A stretch of 50,408 nt of DNA from an uncultured Clostridia bacterium (lineage in GTDB: Bacteria; Bacillota; Clostridia; Peptostreptococcales; Anaerovoracaceae): NCBI GenBank assembly GCA_934278925.1, contig CAKQWJ010000017.1, positions 1-50,408 on the forward strand, written 5' to 3'. The position numbers and the translations under genes were made by a program. The notes under the pieces were generated by a model. It saw nothing but the letters and a program-made list of their open reading frames with translations, did no database searches and was not told the DNA's origin. Positions 6,784-15,098 of the stretch are shown in pieces (positions within the stretch are counted from its first letter, which is position 1; each line of letters begins with the position of its first letter).

Positions 6784-8739
6784 ATGTTTAAAGACCCTAA
6801 ATGTTATGTGGAATACGTTCCGGGGAAGAGCTTTAAGGAGGCTTTTGCCAATCATCGGATTCCCCTTCTGTCCACGCACCAGCTTCGGGGCATGGATTAC
6901 CGGATTACCCGGAAGATTTCTTACGAGCGGACGGTGAACGATTTTCTGCTGGTGCTGAACGTAAACGATTCCATGCGTTCCCTTCGGAACCGTCCGGATA
7001 TGGTGGTTCTGCTGAACGAGCAGGGGGCCTTGATTCGGGAGGACGGACAGTGGACCCTGTATTTTACGCCGGACGAATTCGAACGTTCTACCCTGTCGGA
7101 TGAGGACTCCTTGATTCCGGTTCTGGCGATTCTGGAAGAAAAATGGGCCTCCGGAAAGCTGGCGCGCTGCCGGATTCCAAGCCGCAGTTTGAAAACACTG
7201 GTGGCCAACACGGCACCGTTTTCCGTTCTGGATGAATATTGCAAATCTCAACCGGGACAGTATCTGGCGGTGGCGAAACAGATTGTCACCGACGGACCGG
7301 ATGAGCTTCTGCATCACGTGCCCGTATGCCGGTACAAAAACCTCACCACCGTGGATGTTCGGGAAATCGAGAATTACAACACCGTCAAGATGTTGCTGGA
7401 CGATTATGCGGAGCAGTGCGAAGCGGCCGATCTGGGCGAGTGCATCCAGCCACTGTCCATCGCCGTTTTCGGCTATCCGGGCTCCGGCAAATCCTTCGGC
7501 GTGAAGCAGATTGCGGAGACCAGCGGAAATTTTGCGGTGTATGCCATCAACCTGTCTCAGATTGAAAAGCCGGCCGCCCTCTTTGAGGCTCTGGACGAAG
7601 CGCTGTCCAACGCGGAGGGCAGCATCCCGCTGGTGTTCTTCGACGAATTCGATTCCGACCGGGAGGGAATCAACCGAGGCTGGCTCCGGTACTTCCTGGC
7701 ACCGATGCAGGACGGAGAATATTCCCTGTGGGGCAAAACCAAGAAAATCAACAAGGCGGTATTCGTCTTCGCCGGCGGAACCGCGCATTCCTTTAGCGAA
7801 TTTCTGCCGGGGGACGATGAAGAGCGAATTGCGGAATTTCAGCGGGTGAAGGGTCCGGATTTCGTCAGTCGCCTGAAGGGCATTCTGAATATCCGGGGAC
7901 TGAATCCGGACTGCAAAACGGACCGCAGCCACATCATCCGCCGGGCGATGCTCCTTCGCCAGCAGATTATTCGCCGGATTCCTTCGGTGTACGATGAGGA
8001 GACCGGGAAGGTCAACATTTCCAACGGACTTCTCTCCGCGCTTCTTCGGGTGTCGGAATACCGTCACGGAGCCCGTTCCTTGGAGTTCATTCTGGCCATG
8101 TGCCGGCTGTCTCACGTGAGCCGGTTCACGCCGTCCAATCTGCCCATGAATACCCAGTTGGATATCCATCTGAACGTAGCGGATTTCGAGCGAAAGCTCA
8201 CCTTCGAGCAGATTCTGGGGAGTATGGTGGAGAAATACGCCTTCATTTCCCACGAAGAATATCGGAAGCGCCGCCTTCGGGAGGTGTCCATGGAGCTGGC
8301 GAATGACAGCGATAACCTGAACCCGAAAGCGCTGGACCGCATCTGGGAAGAAGAGGAGATGGCGGACTGGGACGAGCTGGACGAGTTCTTTAAGGAAGGC
8401 TACCGTTCCCGCATCCGCTTCCTGGGAGAGCATCTGGTGCAGTTCGATGCGGTGCTGGGCATCCGACCGATTGTGCCGAACGCCGTGGACACCATTCGGG
8501 AACTGTACGGACCGGATCTGGAACTGCTGTCGGAAATCGAACATCGCCGCTGGGTAAAGGACAAGCTGGAGGACGGCTGGACTGCCGGGGTGAAGGATTC
8601 CGAACTGAAGCATTCCCCGGAGTTGGTTCCGTACGACGAACTTCCGGAGAGCACCAAAGCTTTCATCCGAAAAGAAATCCGGGAAGTCCCAAAACTCCTG
8701 AAATCCGTGGGATACGAGCTTTACCGGAAATCCTATTAA
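6784..8739 (+). CDS. AAA+ ATPase with C-terminal RyR domain, function unknown
   Basis: 651 residues. The first about 215 residues match nothing I recognise. A P-loop ATPase follows: Walker A GYPGSGKS at 230-237 and Walker B LVFFDEFD around 283-290, with a likely sensor strand AVFVFAGG. A helical segment comes after, and residues about 580-651 read as a ryanodine-receptor repeat (RyR, Pfam-type PF02026): EHRRWVKDKLEDGW, then LVPYDELPESTK and a closing LLKSVGYELYRKS. RyR domains in bacteria are thought to bind small nucleotide-like ligands, but this is not settled. It starts 5 bases after thiF (AAAGGA ribosome site), so it is probably made with the thiamin genes and ends at the operon terminator. 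Role in thiamin metabolism, ligand sensing or defence is open. Confidence 0.85.
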   Translation: MFKDPKCYVEYVPGKSFKEAFANHRIPLLSTHQLRGMDYRITRKISYERTVNDFLLVLNVNDSMRSLRNRPDMVVLLNEQGALIREDGQWTLYFTPDEFERSTLSDEDSLIPVLAILEEKWASGKLARCRIPSRSLKTLVANTAPFSVLDEYCKSQPGQYLAVAKQIVTDGPDELLHHVPVCRYKNLTTVDVREIENYNTVKMLLDDYAEQCEAADLGECIQPLSIAVFGYPGSGKSFGVKQIAETSGNFAVYAINLSQIEKPAALFEALDEALSNAEGSIPLVFFDEFDSDREGINRGWLRYFLAPMQDGEYSLWGKTKKINKAVFVFAGGTAHSFSEFLPGDDEERIAEFQRVKGPDFVSRLKGILNIRGLNPDCKTDRSHIIRRAMLLRQQIIRRIPSVYDEETGKVNISNGLLSALLRVSEYRHGARSLEFILAMCRLSHVSRFTPSNLPMNTQLDIHLNVADFERKLTFEQILGSMVEKYAFISHEEYRKRRLREVSMELANDSDNLNPKALDRIWEEEEMADWDELDEFFKEGYRSRIRFLGEHLVQFDAVLGIRPIVPNAVDTIRELYGPDLELLSEIEHRRWVKDKLEDGWTAGVKDSELKHSPELVPYDELPESTKAFIRKEIREVPKLLKSVGYELYRKSY

Positions 8740-8752
8740 ATCTCATAAAAAC

Positions 8753-8788
8753 AGACGCCATGCCGAATCCTTGGGTATGGCGTCTTTC
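8753..8788. terminator. Bidirectional terminator between the thi operon and niaR
   Basis: A 12-bp stem, AGACGCCATGCC (8753-8764) with GGTATGGCGTCT (8774-8785, one G-T pair), 9-base loop. It is followed by TTTCTT on the + strand and by TGTTTTT on the minus strand, so it can end both the AAA+ gene and niaR. Confidence 0.85.
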
Positions 8789-8805
8789 TTCATTTCTATT
8801 CAATC

Positions 8806-9357
8806 CTATTCTTCCGGTGGCCCGAAATGCACCGGTTCTTCCGGCTGCAGAGGCGCCAGATAATTGTTTTTCTGAAGTTCTTCCTGGATGGCATCCAGAA
8901 TTTCCTCGCTGTCCGCAATTACGGTATGGTAGTGGTAGCCGGAAGTGGAGCGGGAAAGCAATCTGCTTTTACCCCCGTGCATCTCCGCCATGTAATGGGA
9001 GACGTCCAGGCGGGAGCGGATGTTCAGTTCACCGCGAACCACGCCGTACACCCGGTGGTAGATAAAAACATCTTTGATGGTGCCGCCCAAATCTACAATT
9101 CGAGTGAGTTCATCTTCCACTTCTTCTTCCGTGTGGATGACCTTGAAGACGCGAGTTGCCCGGCCGGTGCTTCGCTCCAGAAGGTAGCCCCGGTTGGTGG
9201 GAGTGATGTGAATGCCTTGCGCCCGAAGCAGGGCGATGTCCTGCACGATGACCTGCCGGCTGACTCCGAAGGTTTTGGCCAGGGCGCTGCCGGAGATGGC
9301 ACGACCGCTGTTCTGTAATTTCTGAAGTATTTCGGATCGTCGAATTTCGCCGTTCAT
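8806..9357 (-). CDS. niaR: NiaR-family transcriptional repressor of NAD synthesis/niacin uptake
   Basis: 183 residues. An N-terminal winged helix-turn-helix (RRSEILQKL ... ALAKTFGVSRQVIVQDI) is followed by the 3H domain, named for conserved histidines that bind metal; here they can be placed in FIYHRVYG, VSHYMAEMH and GYHYHTV. NiaR uses nicotinic acid as co-repressor and controls NAD biosynthesis or niacin transport genes. The start is the ATG at 9357-9355 with AGGAG 7 bases upstream on the minus strand. It is the only clear minus-strand gene in the window and is divergent from a Na/Pi-type transporter, which is not a usual NiaR target. The C-terminal tail after about 165 is Pro/Glu-rich. Confidence 0.88.
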   Translation of the reverse strand: MNGEIRRSEILQKLQNSGRAISGSALAKTFGVSRQVIVQDIALLRAQGIHITPTNRGYLLERSTGRATRVFKVIHTEEEVEDELTRIVDLGGTIKDVFIYHRVYGVVRGELNIRSRLDVSHYMAEMHGGKSRLLSRSTSGYHYHTVIADSEEILDAIQEELQKNNYLAPLQPEEPVHFGPPEE

Positions 9358-9526
9358 AATGCCGTCTCCTATTCTCGTTCTATCGGGTAATCCTTGTTTC
9401 TATTATACACCATTCAAGCCTGTCCGGGGGACTTTACAAAGATTTGATATTTGATTTACATCACACTGATAGTTGTAAAATCCATCCTCCGCTACAATAA
9501 CCGTAGAAGAACAGGAGGATAGAAAA
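9358..9526. promoter_or_regulatory. Divergent control region niaR / Na-Pi cotransporter
   Basis: 169 bases. On the minus strand TATAAT reads at 9407-9402, a -10 for niaR with no good -35 at normal spacing. On the + strand TACAAT at 9493-9498 is a likely -10 for the transporter; upstream TAGTTG is a poor -35. AGGAGG just before 9527 is the transporter ribosome site. I did not see a convincing palindromic NiaR box. Confidence 0.45.
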
Positions 9527-11296
9527 ATGAATGAGACATTACAGACGGTATTTGGTCTGCTGGGAGGACTGGCGATTTTCCTTTACGGAATGAATAAAAT
9601 GAGCGATGCCCTTCAGAAGGCGGCCGGAGATAAGATGAAACGGATTCTGGGATTCTTAACCCGAAACCCGGTAATGGGTGTTTTGGCCGGCGCACTGGTA
9701 ACGGCAGTGCTCCAGAGCAGTTCCGCCACCACCGTTATGATTATCGGATTCGTCAGCGCCGGGCTGATCAGCATGCCCCAGGCGATTTCCGTAATCTTCG
9801 GTGCCAACATCGGTACCACCATGACGGCACAGCTACTGGCGTTTAAGCTCAGCGACTACATCTACCCGATAATCTTTATCGGCTTTATCATGTACTTTAT
9901 CTCAAAGAAAGACAAAATCAAGCAGATCGGTATGGTCATCTTCTCCTTCGGATTGCTGTTCGAAGGAATTGAAATCATGGGCAGCGTGATGAAACCGCTG
10001 GCGACCAGCGATGTGTTCATCCAGCTGATGGGTCAGGTTAAGGATATGCCGATTCTGGGCGTGGCTCTGGGAACCGTGATGACCCTGGTGGTACAGAGCA
10101 GTTCCGCCACCATCGCGGTACTTCAGAATTTCGCCAGTCAGGCGGGACCGGACGGAGTCACCAGTATCATCGGATTGGCCGGTGCGATTCCGATTCTTTT
10201 GGGAGACAATATCGGCACCACCATCACCGCGATTCTGGCGTCCATCGGACAGTCCAGAGATGCCAAGAGAGTTGCGGCGGCGCACTGTACCTTTAACATA
10301 ACGGGAGCGGCAGTGGCATTCTGCATTCTTCCGTACTTTGCAAAAGCAGTGCAGTACATTTCCACCAAAGGACCGGAGGTGTCCGTTATCTCCAGACAGA
10401 TTGCCAATGCCCACACGCTGTTCAACGTGACGGTAACCCTAATCTGGCTGCCGCTGATTCCGCTGATGGTTCGTTGGGTCAGCTGGCTGATCAAGGGAGA
10501 GCGGAAACCGGCAGAGAGCCTGGGCGAGCCGAAATTTCTGGACCGCCACGTGCTGAGCCAGCCATCCGCTGCACTGTATCTGGTATCCCGGGAAATCGGA
10601 AACGTTGCCAACCTGGTGGTGGACATGCTGCAGTCCGCAAAGGACATCATGAAGAAACCGGCATCCGCAGAAGAAGAAACCCAGCTGTTGGATTTGTCCA
10701 CAAGTATCCGCGAACTTCATCAGAAGGTTTCCGAATACATTGTAGAGCTCTATGAAGAGAGTAAAATGAATGACACGCAGTCCGAACAGGCGGCCGGTCT
10801 TCTGGGTGTTGTCACCACGCTGAAGAGAATGGCGATTCGAAGCAACGAAATTCTGTCACAGATTCACAATATCATGAACAGCGGCCGAAACCTTTCCGGC
10901 ATCGCCAGAGGGGAATTGGTGGAATGCTTCGAAGAGATTCAGAAGTTCTTTACACTGGCCATGGATGCGGTGGCATACGATACGCCGATTTCCATGGAGC
11001 AGATTAATAAATCCAAAGCGAAACTCCGCCGCTCTCAGAAGAGTTTCCGCAAGGCGCACCTGAAGAGAGTGCAGAACGGAGAATGCGATGCGGGTCTGAC
11101 CGATGATTTCAACGACATCATCTACAATATGGAGCGTTTGGTAGACGATTGCGTGGAAATTGCCACCGAAGCACAGGATAATGTGCATTTCGTCCAGCGT
11201 TCCGAAGTCGGCGTGATTCTTCCGGATACGGTGGAGCCGGAAGAGGGACTGCCGAAAGGACCGGCGGAGGCGGATTTCAGCAGCGTAAACGGGTAA
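9527..11296 (+). CDS. Na/Pi-cotransporter II-family protein with PhoU-like C-terminus
   Basis: 589 residues. The membrane half holds the duplicated signature of this family, QSSSATT near residue 64 and QSSSATI near 190, with GANIGTT and GDNIGTT repeats; about eight hydrophobic segments lie between 1 and 325. From about 350 the protein is helical and soluble-looking, resembling a PhoU domain. The family imports phosphate with sodium at the cytoplasmic membrane. The start follows AGGAGGATAG. Own promoter region and terminator, so it is probably monocistronic. Whether phosphate is the true substrate cannot be told from sequence. Confidence 0.88.
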   Translation: MNETLQTVFGLLGGLAIFLYGMNKMSDALQKAAGDKMKRILGFLTRNPVMGVLAGALVTAVLQSSSATTVMIIGFVSAGLISMPQAISVIFGANIGTTMTAQLLAFKLSDYIYPIIFIGFIMYFISKKDKIKQIGMVIFSFGLLFEGIEIMGSVMKPLATSDVFIQLMGQVKDMPILGVALGTVMTLVVQSSSATIAVLQNFASQAGPDGVTSIIGLAGAIPILLGDNIGTTITAILASIGQSRDAKRVAAAHCTFNITGAAVAFCILPYFAKAVQYISTKGPEVSVISRQIANAHTLFNVTVTLIWLPLIPLMVRWVSWLIKGERKPAESLGEPKFLDRHVLSQPSAALYLVSREIGNVANLVVDMLQSAKDIMKKPASAEEETQLLDLSTSIRELHQKVSEYIVELYEESKMNDTQSEQAAGLLGVVTTLKRMAIRSNEILSQIHNIMNSGRNLSGIARGELVECFEEIQKFFTLAMDAVAYDTPISMEQINKSKAKLRRSQKSFRKAHLKRVQNGECDAGLTDDFNDIIYNMERLVDDCVEIATEAQDNVHFVQRSEVGVILPDTVEPEEGLPKGPAEADFSSVNG

Positions 11297-11363
11297 ATTA
11301 TCGGATTTGGCTCCTGTAGTTCTATCCTGTTAGGCTGAACCGGTAGTTTAATACATTCGTAGA

Positions 11364-11398
11364 GGAAATGCACCCTTTTGGGGCATTTCCTTTTTTTT
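11364..11398 (+). terminator. Intrinsic terminator after the Na/Pi cotransporter gene
   Basis: GGAAATG (11364-11370) pairs with CATTTCC (11384-11390), with an inner CCC/GGG extension over a TTTT loop, followed by eight T residues (11391-11398). Confidence 0.9.
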
Positions 11399-11465
11399 AC
11401 GAAAAAAATATGTTACTATAGAACAAAATGTGTATGATTTAATGAAAGAAAGGGGAAAACGACCC

Positions 11466-12482
11466 ATGGCGGAGAAGATGGCAAGGGCGTATGAGGGCGC
11501 GGAGAATTACATCCCGGTGCCGGAGGATTGCAGCGACGAGGAGATGAATCTGGAAGTGGAACAGGTCGTGGCCGGAATCCTAGCGGACTACCGGAAGGGC
11601 CGGGATATCGACAATCTCAAATTCTTTGAACAGCCGGACCGGGATCAGATTGTGGTGATTCTGGATGAACTTCTGGCGGTACTGTTCCCGGGATATTATC
11701 GGGAGAAGGTGTACCATACAGTCCACACGGAGACCAAGATTTCCGTGATTATCGAGGATGTGATGTACCGGCTGCGGAAGCAGATTGAGCTGGCGCTTCT
11801 GTACGATGAGCGGTATGCGGATGTGGACCGGGCACAGCGGAAGAAGGCGGCGAAAAGAATCACGCTGGAGTTCTTCCGGCGGCTTCCGGAAATCCGGGAA
11901 TATCTGGATACGGATATCGAGGCGACATTTGAAGGCGACCCGGCAGCCAACAGCAAACACGAAATTGTTTTATCGTACCCGGGAATTCTGGCGACGGCGA
12001 TTTATCGATTGGCCCACGGCTTGCAGCGATTGAATGTGCCGCTGATTCCTCGTATGATGACGGAATATTCTCATACCAAGACGGGGGTGGATATCCATCC
12101 GGGCGCAAAGATCGGAAAGTATTTCTGCATCGACCATGCTACCGGCGTTGTCGTGGGATCCACTTCGGTGATTGGGGAGCACGTGAAGATCTATCAGGGG
12201 GTGACCATCGGTGCGCTGTCCACGAAGGACGGTCAGAAGATGCACGGTACCAAGCGACACCCAACTATCGAGGATTATGTGACCCTGTACTCCGGTGCTT
12301 CGGTGCTGGGCGGCCGTACTGTAATCGGCGAGGGGGCGGTTATCGGTGGCAACGCGTTCGTGACGAAATCCGTGGATCCGTATACCACCGTCACCATTAA
12401 AACCCACGAGCTGGTGGTGGACCGAAAGAGCCATAAGAAAACCGATGAGAAAGAATTGGAACAGGACGACAGCTTAATATAG
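11466..12482 (+). CDS. cysE: Serine O-acetyltransferase (CysE type, long N-terminus)
   Basis: 338 residues, longer than the common 170-270. It transfers acetyl from acetyl-CoA to serine, the first step of cysteine synthesis. The left-handed beta-helix hexapeptide domain is at about 200-310: IHPGAKIGKYFCIDHATG, VVGSTSVIGEHVKIYQGVTIG and GEGAVIGGNAFV. The His-Asp pair and the DHATG segment match the family. The first about 150 residues are helical, as in SAT N-termini. I prefer the ATG at 11466 (AGGGG about 10 bases upstream); in-frame ATGs at 11430 and 11442 have no ribosome site. The tail after 315 is charged and probably disordered. Confidence 0.9.
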   Translation: MAEKMARAYEGAENYIPVPEDCSDEEMNLEVEQVVAGILADYRKGRDIDNLKFFEQPDRDQIVVILDELLAVLFPGYYREKVYHTVHTETKISVIIEDVMYRLRKQIELALLYDERYADVDRAQRKKAAKRITLEFFRRLPEIREYLDTDIEATFEGDPAANSKHEIVLSYPGILATAIYRLAHGLQRLNVPLIPRMMTEYSHTKTGVDIHPGAKIGKYFCIDHATGVVVGSTSVIGEHVKIYQGVTIGALSTKDGQKMHGTKRHPTIEDYVTLYSGASVLGGRTVIGEGAVIGGNAFVTKSVDPYTTVTIKTHELVVDRKSHKKTDEKELEQDDSLI

Positions 12483-12526
12483 AGCGTGCATGAAAATATA
12501 TACAACAGATTCGCTTGAAATTAAAG

Positions 12527-12532
12527 TATAAT
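12527..12532 (+). promoter_or_regulatory. -10 candidate before the NCS2 permease
   Basis: A perfect TATAAT at 12527-12532, 40 bases before the start codon, without a recognisable -35 at 16-18 bases. No purine riboswitch is visible in the 90-bp gap. Confidence 0.4.
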
Positions 12533-12572
12533 GGCTGTTATGTATCACTGCTAAGAGAAGAAAGGGGAATTA

Positions 12573-13898
12573 ATGAACAATTCAAAGGCTGATATTTCCA
12601 ATATTTACAACTTGAACGGAAGAGTTCCGCTGGGGAAAGCGGTTCCCTTCGGATTGCAGCACATCCTGGCGATGTTCGTCGCGAATATCGCACCGCTGAT
12701 CATCGTGGCAAACGCCTGTCACCTGGGGTCCGGTGAAACGGCTAAGCTGATTCAGACCACCATGGTGATTGCCGGAATCGGTACGCTGATTCAGCTGTTT
12801 CCGATATGGAAGATTGGCTCGGGACTGCCGATTGTAATGGGCATCAGCTTTACCTTCGTATCCGTGGCCTGCACCGTCGGCGCCCAGTATGGCTATAATG
12901 CCATCGTTGGAGCGGTTATTGTAGGCGGCTTCATCGAAGGCACTATCGGCCTCTTTGCAAAATATTGGACCAAGCTCATTACGCCGATTGTTTCGGCCAG
13001 TGTCGTAACGGCCATCGGATTCTCACTGCTGTCCGTCGGTGCCGCATCCTTTGGCGGCGGAAGCGGAAACGAGCGATTCGGCTCGGCGCAGAATTGGATC
13101 CTGGGAACGGTAACACTCCTGAGCTGTCTGCTCTTCGATATGCTGGCAAAATCCTACTGGAAACAGCTGTCCGTGCTTTTCGGATTGGTGGTAGGCTATA
13201 TCCTCGCCGTATTCATGGGTGTGGTGGATTTCTCCGCACTGCATGACACCGCAGCGGTAAGCCTTCCGTCCATCATGCCGTTCAAGCCGGTGTTCAAAGC
13301 CAGCGCTATCGTATCCATGACATTGATTTTCCTGGTATCCGCCACGGAGACCATCGGCGATACCTCTGCACTGGCAATCTCCGGATTGAATCGGCCGGTA
13401 ACGGTAAAGGAAACCGAGGGGTCCATCGCCTGTGACGGATATGCCAGCATGCTGTCCGGTATTCTGGGATGCCTTCCGGTTACTTCCTTCAGCCAGAACG
13501 TGGGACTGATTGCCATGACGAAGGTGGTGAACCGTATGGTCATTGGGGTAGGCGCCTGCATCATGATTCTGGCGGGAATATTCCCGTTCTTCGGTGCGGT
13601 ACTGGCGACCCTTCCGGATGCGGTACTGGGCGGCTGCACCATCATGATGTTCGGCAGCATCGTGGTAAGCGGCATGAAGATGATTGCGGCCTGCGGCTTC
13701 GAACAGCGGAACATCACCATTGCGGCATTGTCCCTGGGAATCGGAATCGGTTTCACCCAGGTTCCGGAAATCTTCAGCGTGTTCCCGCCAATCATCTACA
13801 CCGTGTTTGCGGAAAACTGCGTTGCGGTAGTATTCATCGTAGCGGTGGTGGCAAACCTGATTCTGCCGAAAGACACTGAAGCGGCAAAAGGGGAATAG
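12573..13898 (+). CDS. NCS2 nucleobase permease (xanthine/uracil family)
   Basis: 441 residues, about twelve to fourteen hydrophobic helices, no signal peptide. The FGLQHILAMF segment in the first helix carries the conserved Gln-His of NCS2 carriers. ATETIGDTSA (about 268-277) contains the key glutamate of TM8, and the later CLPVTSFSQNVGL matches the TM10 NXG motif that separates purine (xanthine/urate) from uracil members, so a xanthine or uric acid transporter is likely. Starts behind AAAGGGG. Followed by its own terminator. Confidence 0.9.
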   Translation: MNNSKADISNIYNLNGRVPLGKAVPFGLQHILAMFVANIAPLIIVANACHLGSGETAKLIQTTMVIAGIGTLIQLFPIWKIGSGLPIVMGISFTFVSVACTVGAQYGYNAIVGAVIVGGFIEGTIGLFAKYWTKLITPIVSASVVTAIGFSLLSVGAASFGGGSGNERFGSAQNWILGTVTLLSCLLFDMLAKSYWKQLSVLFGLVVGYILAVFMGVVDFSALHDTAAVSLPSIMPFKPVFKASAIVSMTLIFLVSATETIGDTSALAISGLNRPVTVKETEGSIACDGYASMLSGILGCLPVTSFSQNVGLIAMTKVVNRMVIGVGACIMILAGIFPFFGAVLATLPDAVLGGCTIMMFGSIVVSGMKMIAACGFEQRNITIAALSLGIGIGFTQVPEIFSVFPPIIYTVFAENCVAVVFIVAVVANLILPKDTEAAKGE

Positions 13899-13916
13899 TT
13901 ACTAGTCAAAAAAGAG

Positions 13917-13963
13917 AATTGACGACGAAAGCATCATATTCTAGCTTTCGTCGTCAATTTTTG
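13917..13963. terminator. Strong terminator after the permease gene
   Basis: A perfect 16-bp stem, AATTGACGACGAAAGC (13917-13932) with its complement at 13944-13959, 11-base loop, running into TTTTTG. An A-rich flank on the 5' side means it could also work on the minus strand. Confidence 0.9.
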
Positions 13964-14049
13964 TCAATTAAATCAAATTCATGCAACACATTTTTCTGAA
14001 CCGTTTCATTTGTATTGCTGCTTCTGATAAAAAAACAAAAACACCCCCC

Positions 14050-14079
14050 TTGCAATTTCCGATACATTAGTGCTATAAT
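14050..14079 (+). promoter_or_regulatory. Promoter of the dut-dgt-dnaG-rpoD operon
   Basis: -35 TTGCAA (14050-14055), 18-bp spacer, -10 TATAAT (14074-14079). The gap from 13899 to 14141 holds only the preceding terminator and this promoter. The start would lie near 14086, leaving a leader of about 55 bases. Confidence 0.75.
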
Positions 14080-14141
14080 GTAAAACTGAATAATTTTAGG
14101 TACATATTTTCCGCAAAGGGAAAAGTGAGTAAGGAAAAAGG

Positions 14142-14642
14142 ATGGATAAGACGGAATTTTACAATGTTCTGGATATTTCAGATCCGGAAGAATTTACCTA
14201 TTACGAGAACATGGCCTCCCTTCTGGAGGAGGATCAGACCATAGAACAGAACCTGATTGACGATTTGCTGCGGGAGGTGGATTTCACCCAGTTTCGGGAT
14301 TTGGCGAAATCCTATTTCGAAGAATTTCTCAACCGGGTGCCGGACGAGGAGACGGACCTCTACTTCCTGGCGGATACCATGCGCCGCTCGGTAGTGGGAT
14401 GTGAAGATCCGGAGAGCCTGGCGGATGCCATCTACCGGTTCCGAAAGTGGTACATCGTGGAACCGTCGGTCATCGATCGAAACACCGGAGAGGAAATCTG
14501 TGTACGAGATGCGCGGTATAACATCAGCGCGGCAGCGTTCCTGGGAGAGAAACCGGAGTACGATTTTCATAAGGCCTACAACTACGAAATCGACGGCTAT
14601 GATGTCTCCGTACAGGATATGGTAGAAGGAACAGAACTATAG
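14142..14642 (+). CDS. Uncharacterised acidic protein heading the replication/transcription operon
   Basis: 166 residues, not recognised. It is strongly acidic with no membrane segment, no signal peptide and no cysteine clusters; the first 90 residues look helical (SLLEEDQTIEQNLIDDLLREV, given here as a description only up to its middle) and the C-terminus has NYEIDGYDVSVQDMVEG. AAGGA lies 7 bases before the ATG. It is first in a transcript with dut 14 bases downstream, so it is probably co-expressed with dut, dgt, dnaG and rpoD. I infer no function. Confidence 0.75.
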   Translation: MDKTEFYNVLDISDPEEFTYYENMASLLEEDQTIEQNLIDDLLREVDFTQFRDLAKSYFEEFLNRVPDEETDLYFLADTMRRSVVGCEDPESLADAIYRFRKWYIVEPSVIDRNTGEEICVRDARYNISAAAFLGEKPEYDFHKAYNYEIDGYDVSVQDMVEGTEL

Positions 14643-14656
14643 AAAGGAATCATCCG

Positions 14657-15091
14657 ATGAAGGTAAAAATAATTTCTGAGAGCGGAAACGTTCCGGCTTA
14701 TGCCACAGAGGGCGCTTCCGGGATGGACCTGAAGGCCTATTTGGAAGAACCCATGGTGCTTCAGCCCATGGAACGACGCCTGGTGCCTACCGGAATCTAT
14801 GTAGAAATTCCGCAGGGCTATGAAGGTCAGGTTCGGGCCAGATCCGGACTGGCCATCAAGAAGGGCATCGGTCTGGTGAACGGAATCGGCACCATCGATT
14901 CCGACTACCGGGGAGAGCTGAAGGTGCCGCTGATTAACTGGGGTTCGGAACCGTTCGAAATTCAGAACGGAGATCGAATTGCCCAGCTGGTAATTGCAAA
15001 ATACGAGCGGGTGGAAGTGGAAGTGACCACAGCGCTTCAGGATACCGTTCGAGGAGAAGGTGGTTTCGGCCACACAGGAATCAAGGGCTAG
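14657..15091 (+). CDS. dut: dUTP diphosphatase
   Basis: 144 residues, full-length trimeric dUTPase. It hydrolyses dUTP to dUMP and pyrophosphate, keeping uracil out of DNA and supplying dTMP synthesis. The five motifs are visible: ASGMDL, RSGLAIKKGI, GTIDSDYRGE with the catalytic Asp, NGDRIAQLVI, and the C-terminal RGEGGFGHTG that closes over the active site. The start follows GAAAGGA. Next gene, dgt, is also a dNTP hydrolase. Confidence 0.96.
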   Translation: MKVKIISESGNVPAYATEGASGMDLKAYLEEPMVLQPMERRLVPTGIYVEIPQGYEGQVRARSGLAIKKGIGLVNGIGTIDSDYRGELKVPLINWGSEPFEIQNGDRIAQLVIAKYERVEVEVTTALQDTVRGEGGFGHTGIKG

Positions 15092-15098
15092 GTTTACA

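Noticed and set aside
6523..8613. A 696-codon open frame on the minus strand
   Set aside because: It lies wholly antisense to thiF and the AAA+ gene, has no ribosome site and no family motifs. Sense codons here rarely include TTA, CTA or TCA, so antisense frames stay open by chance.
12483..12572. Possible purine riboswitch before the NCS2 permease
   Set aside because: The conserved core of purine aptamers is absent and the gap is only 90 bases.
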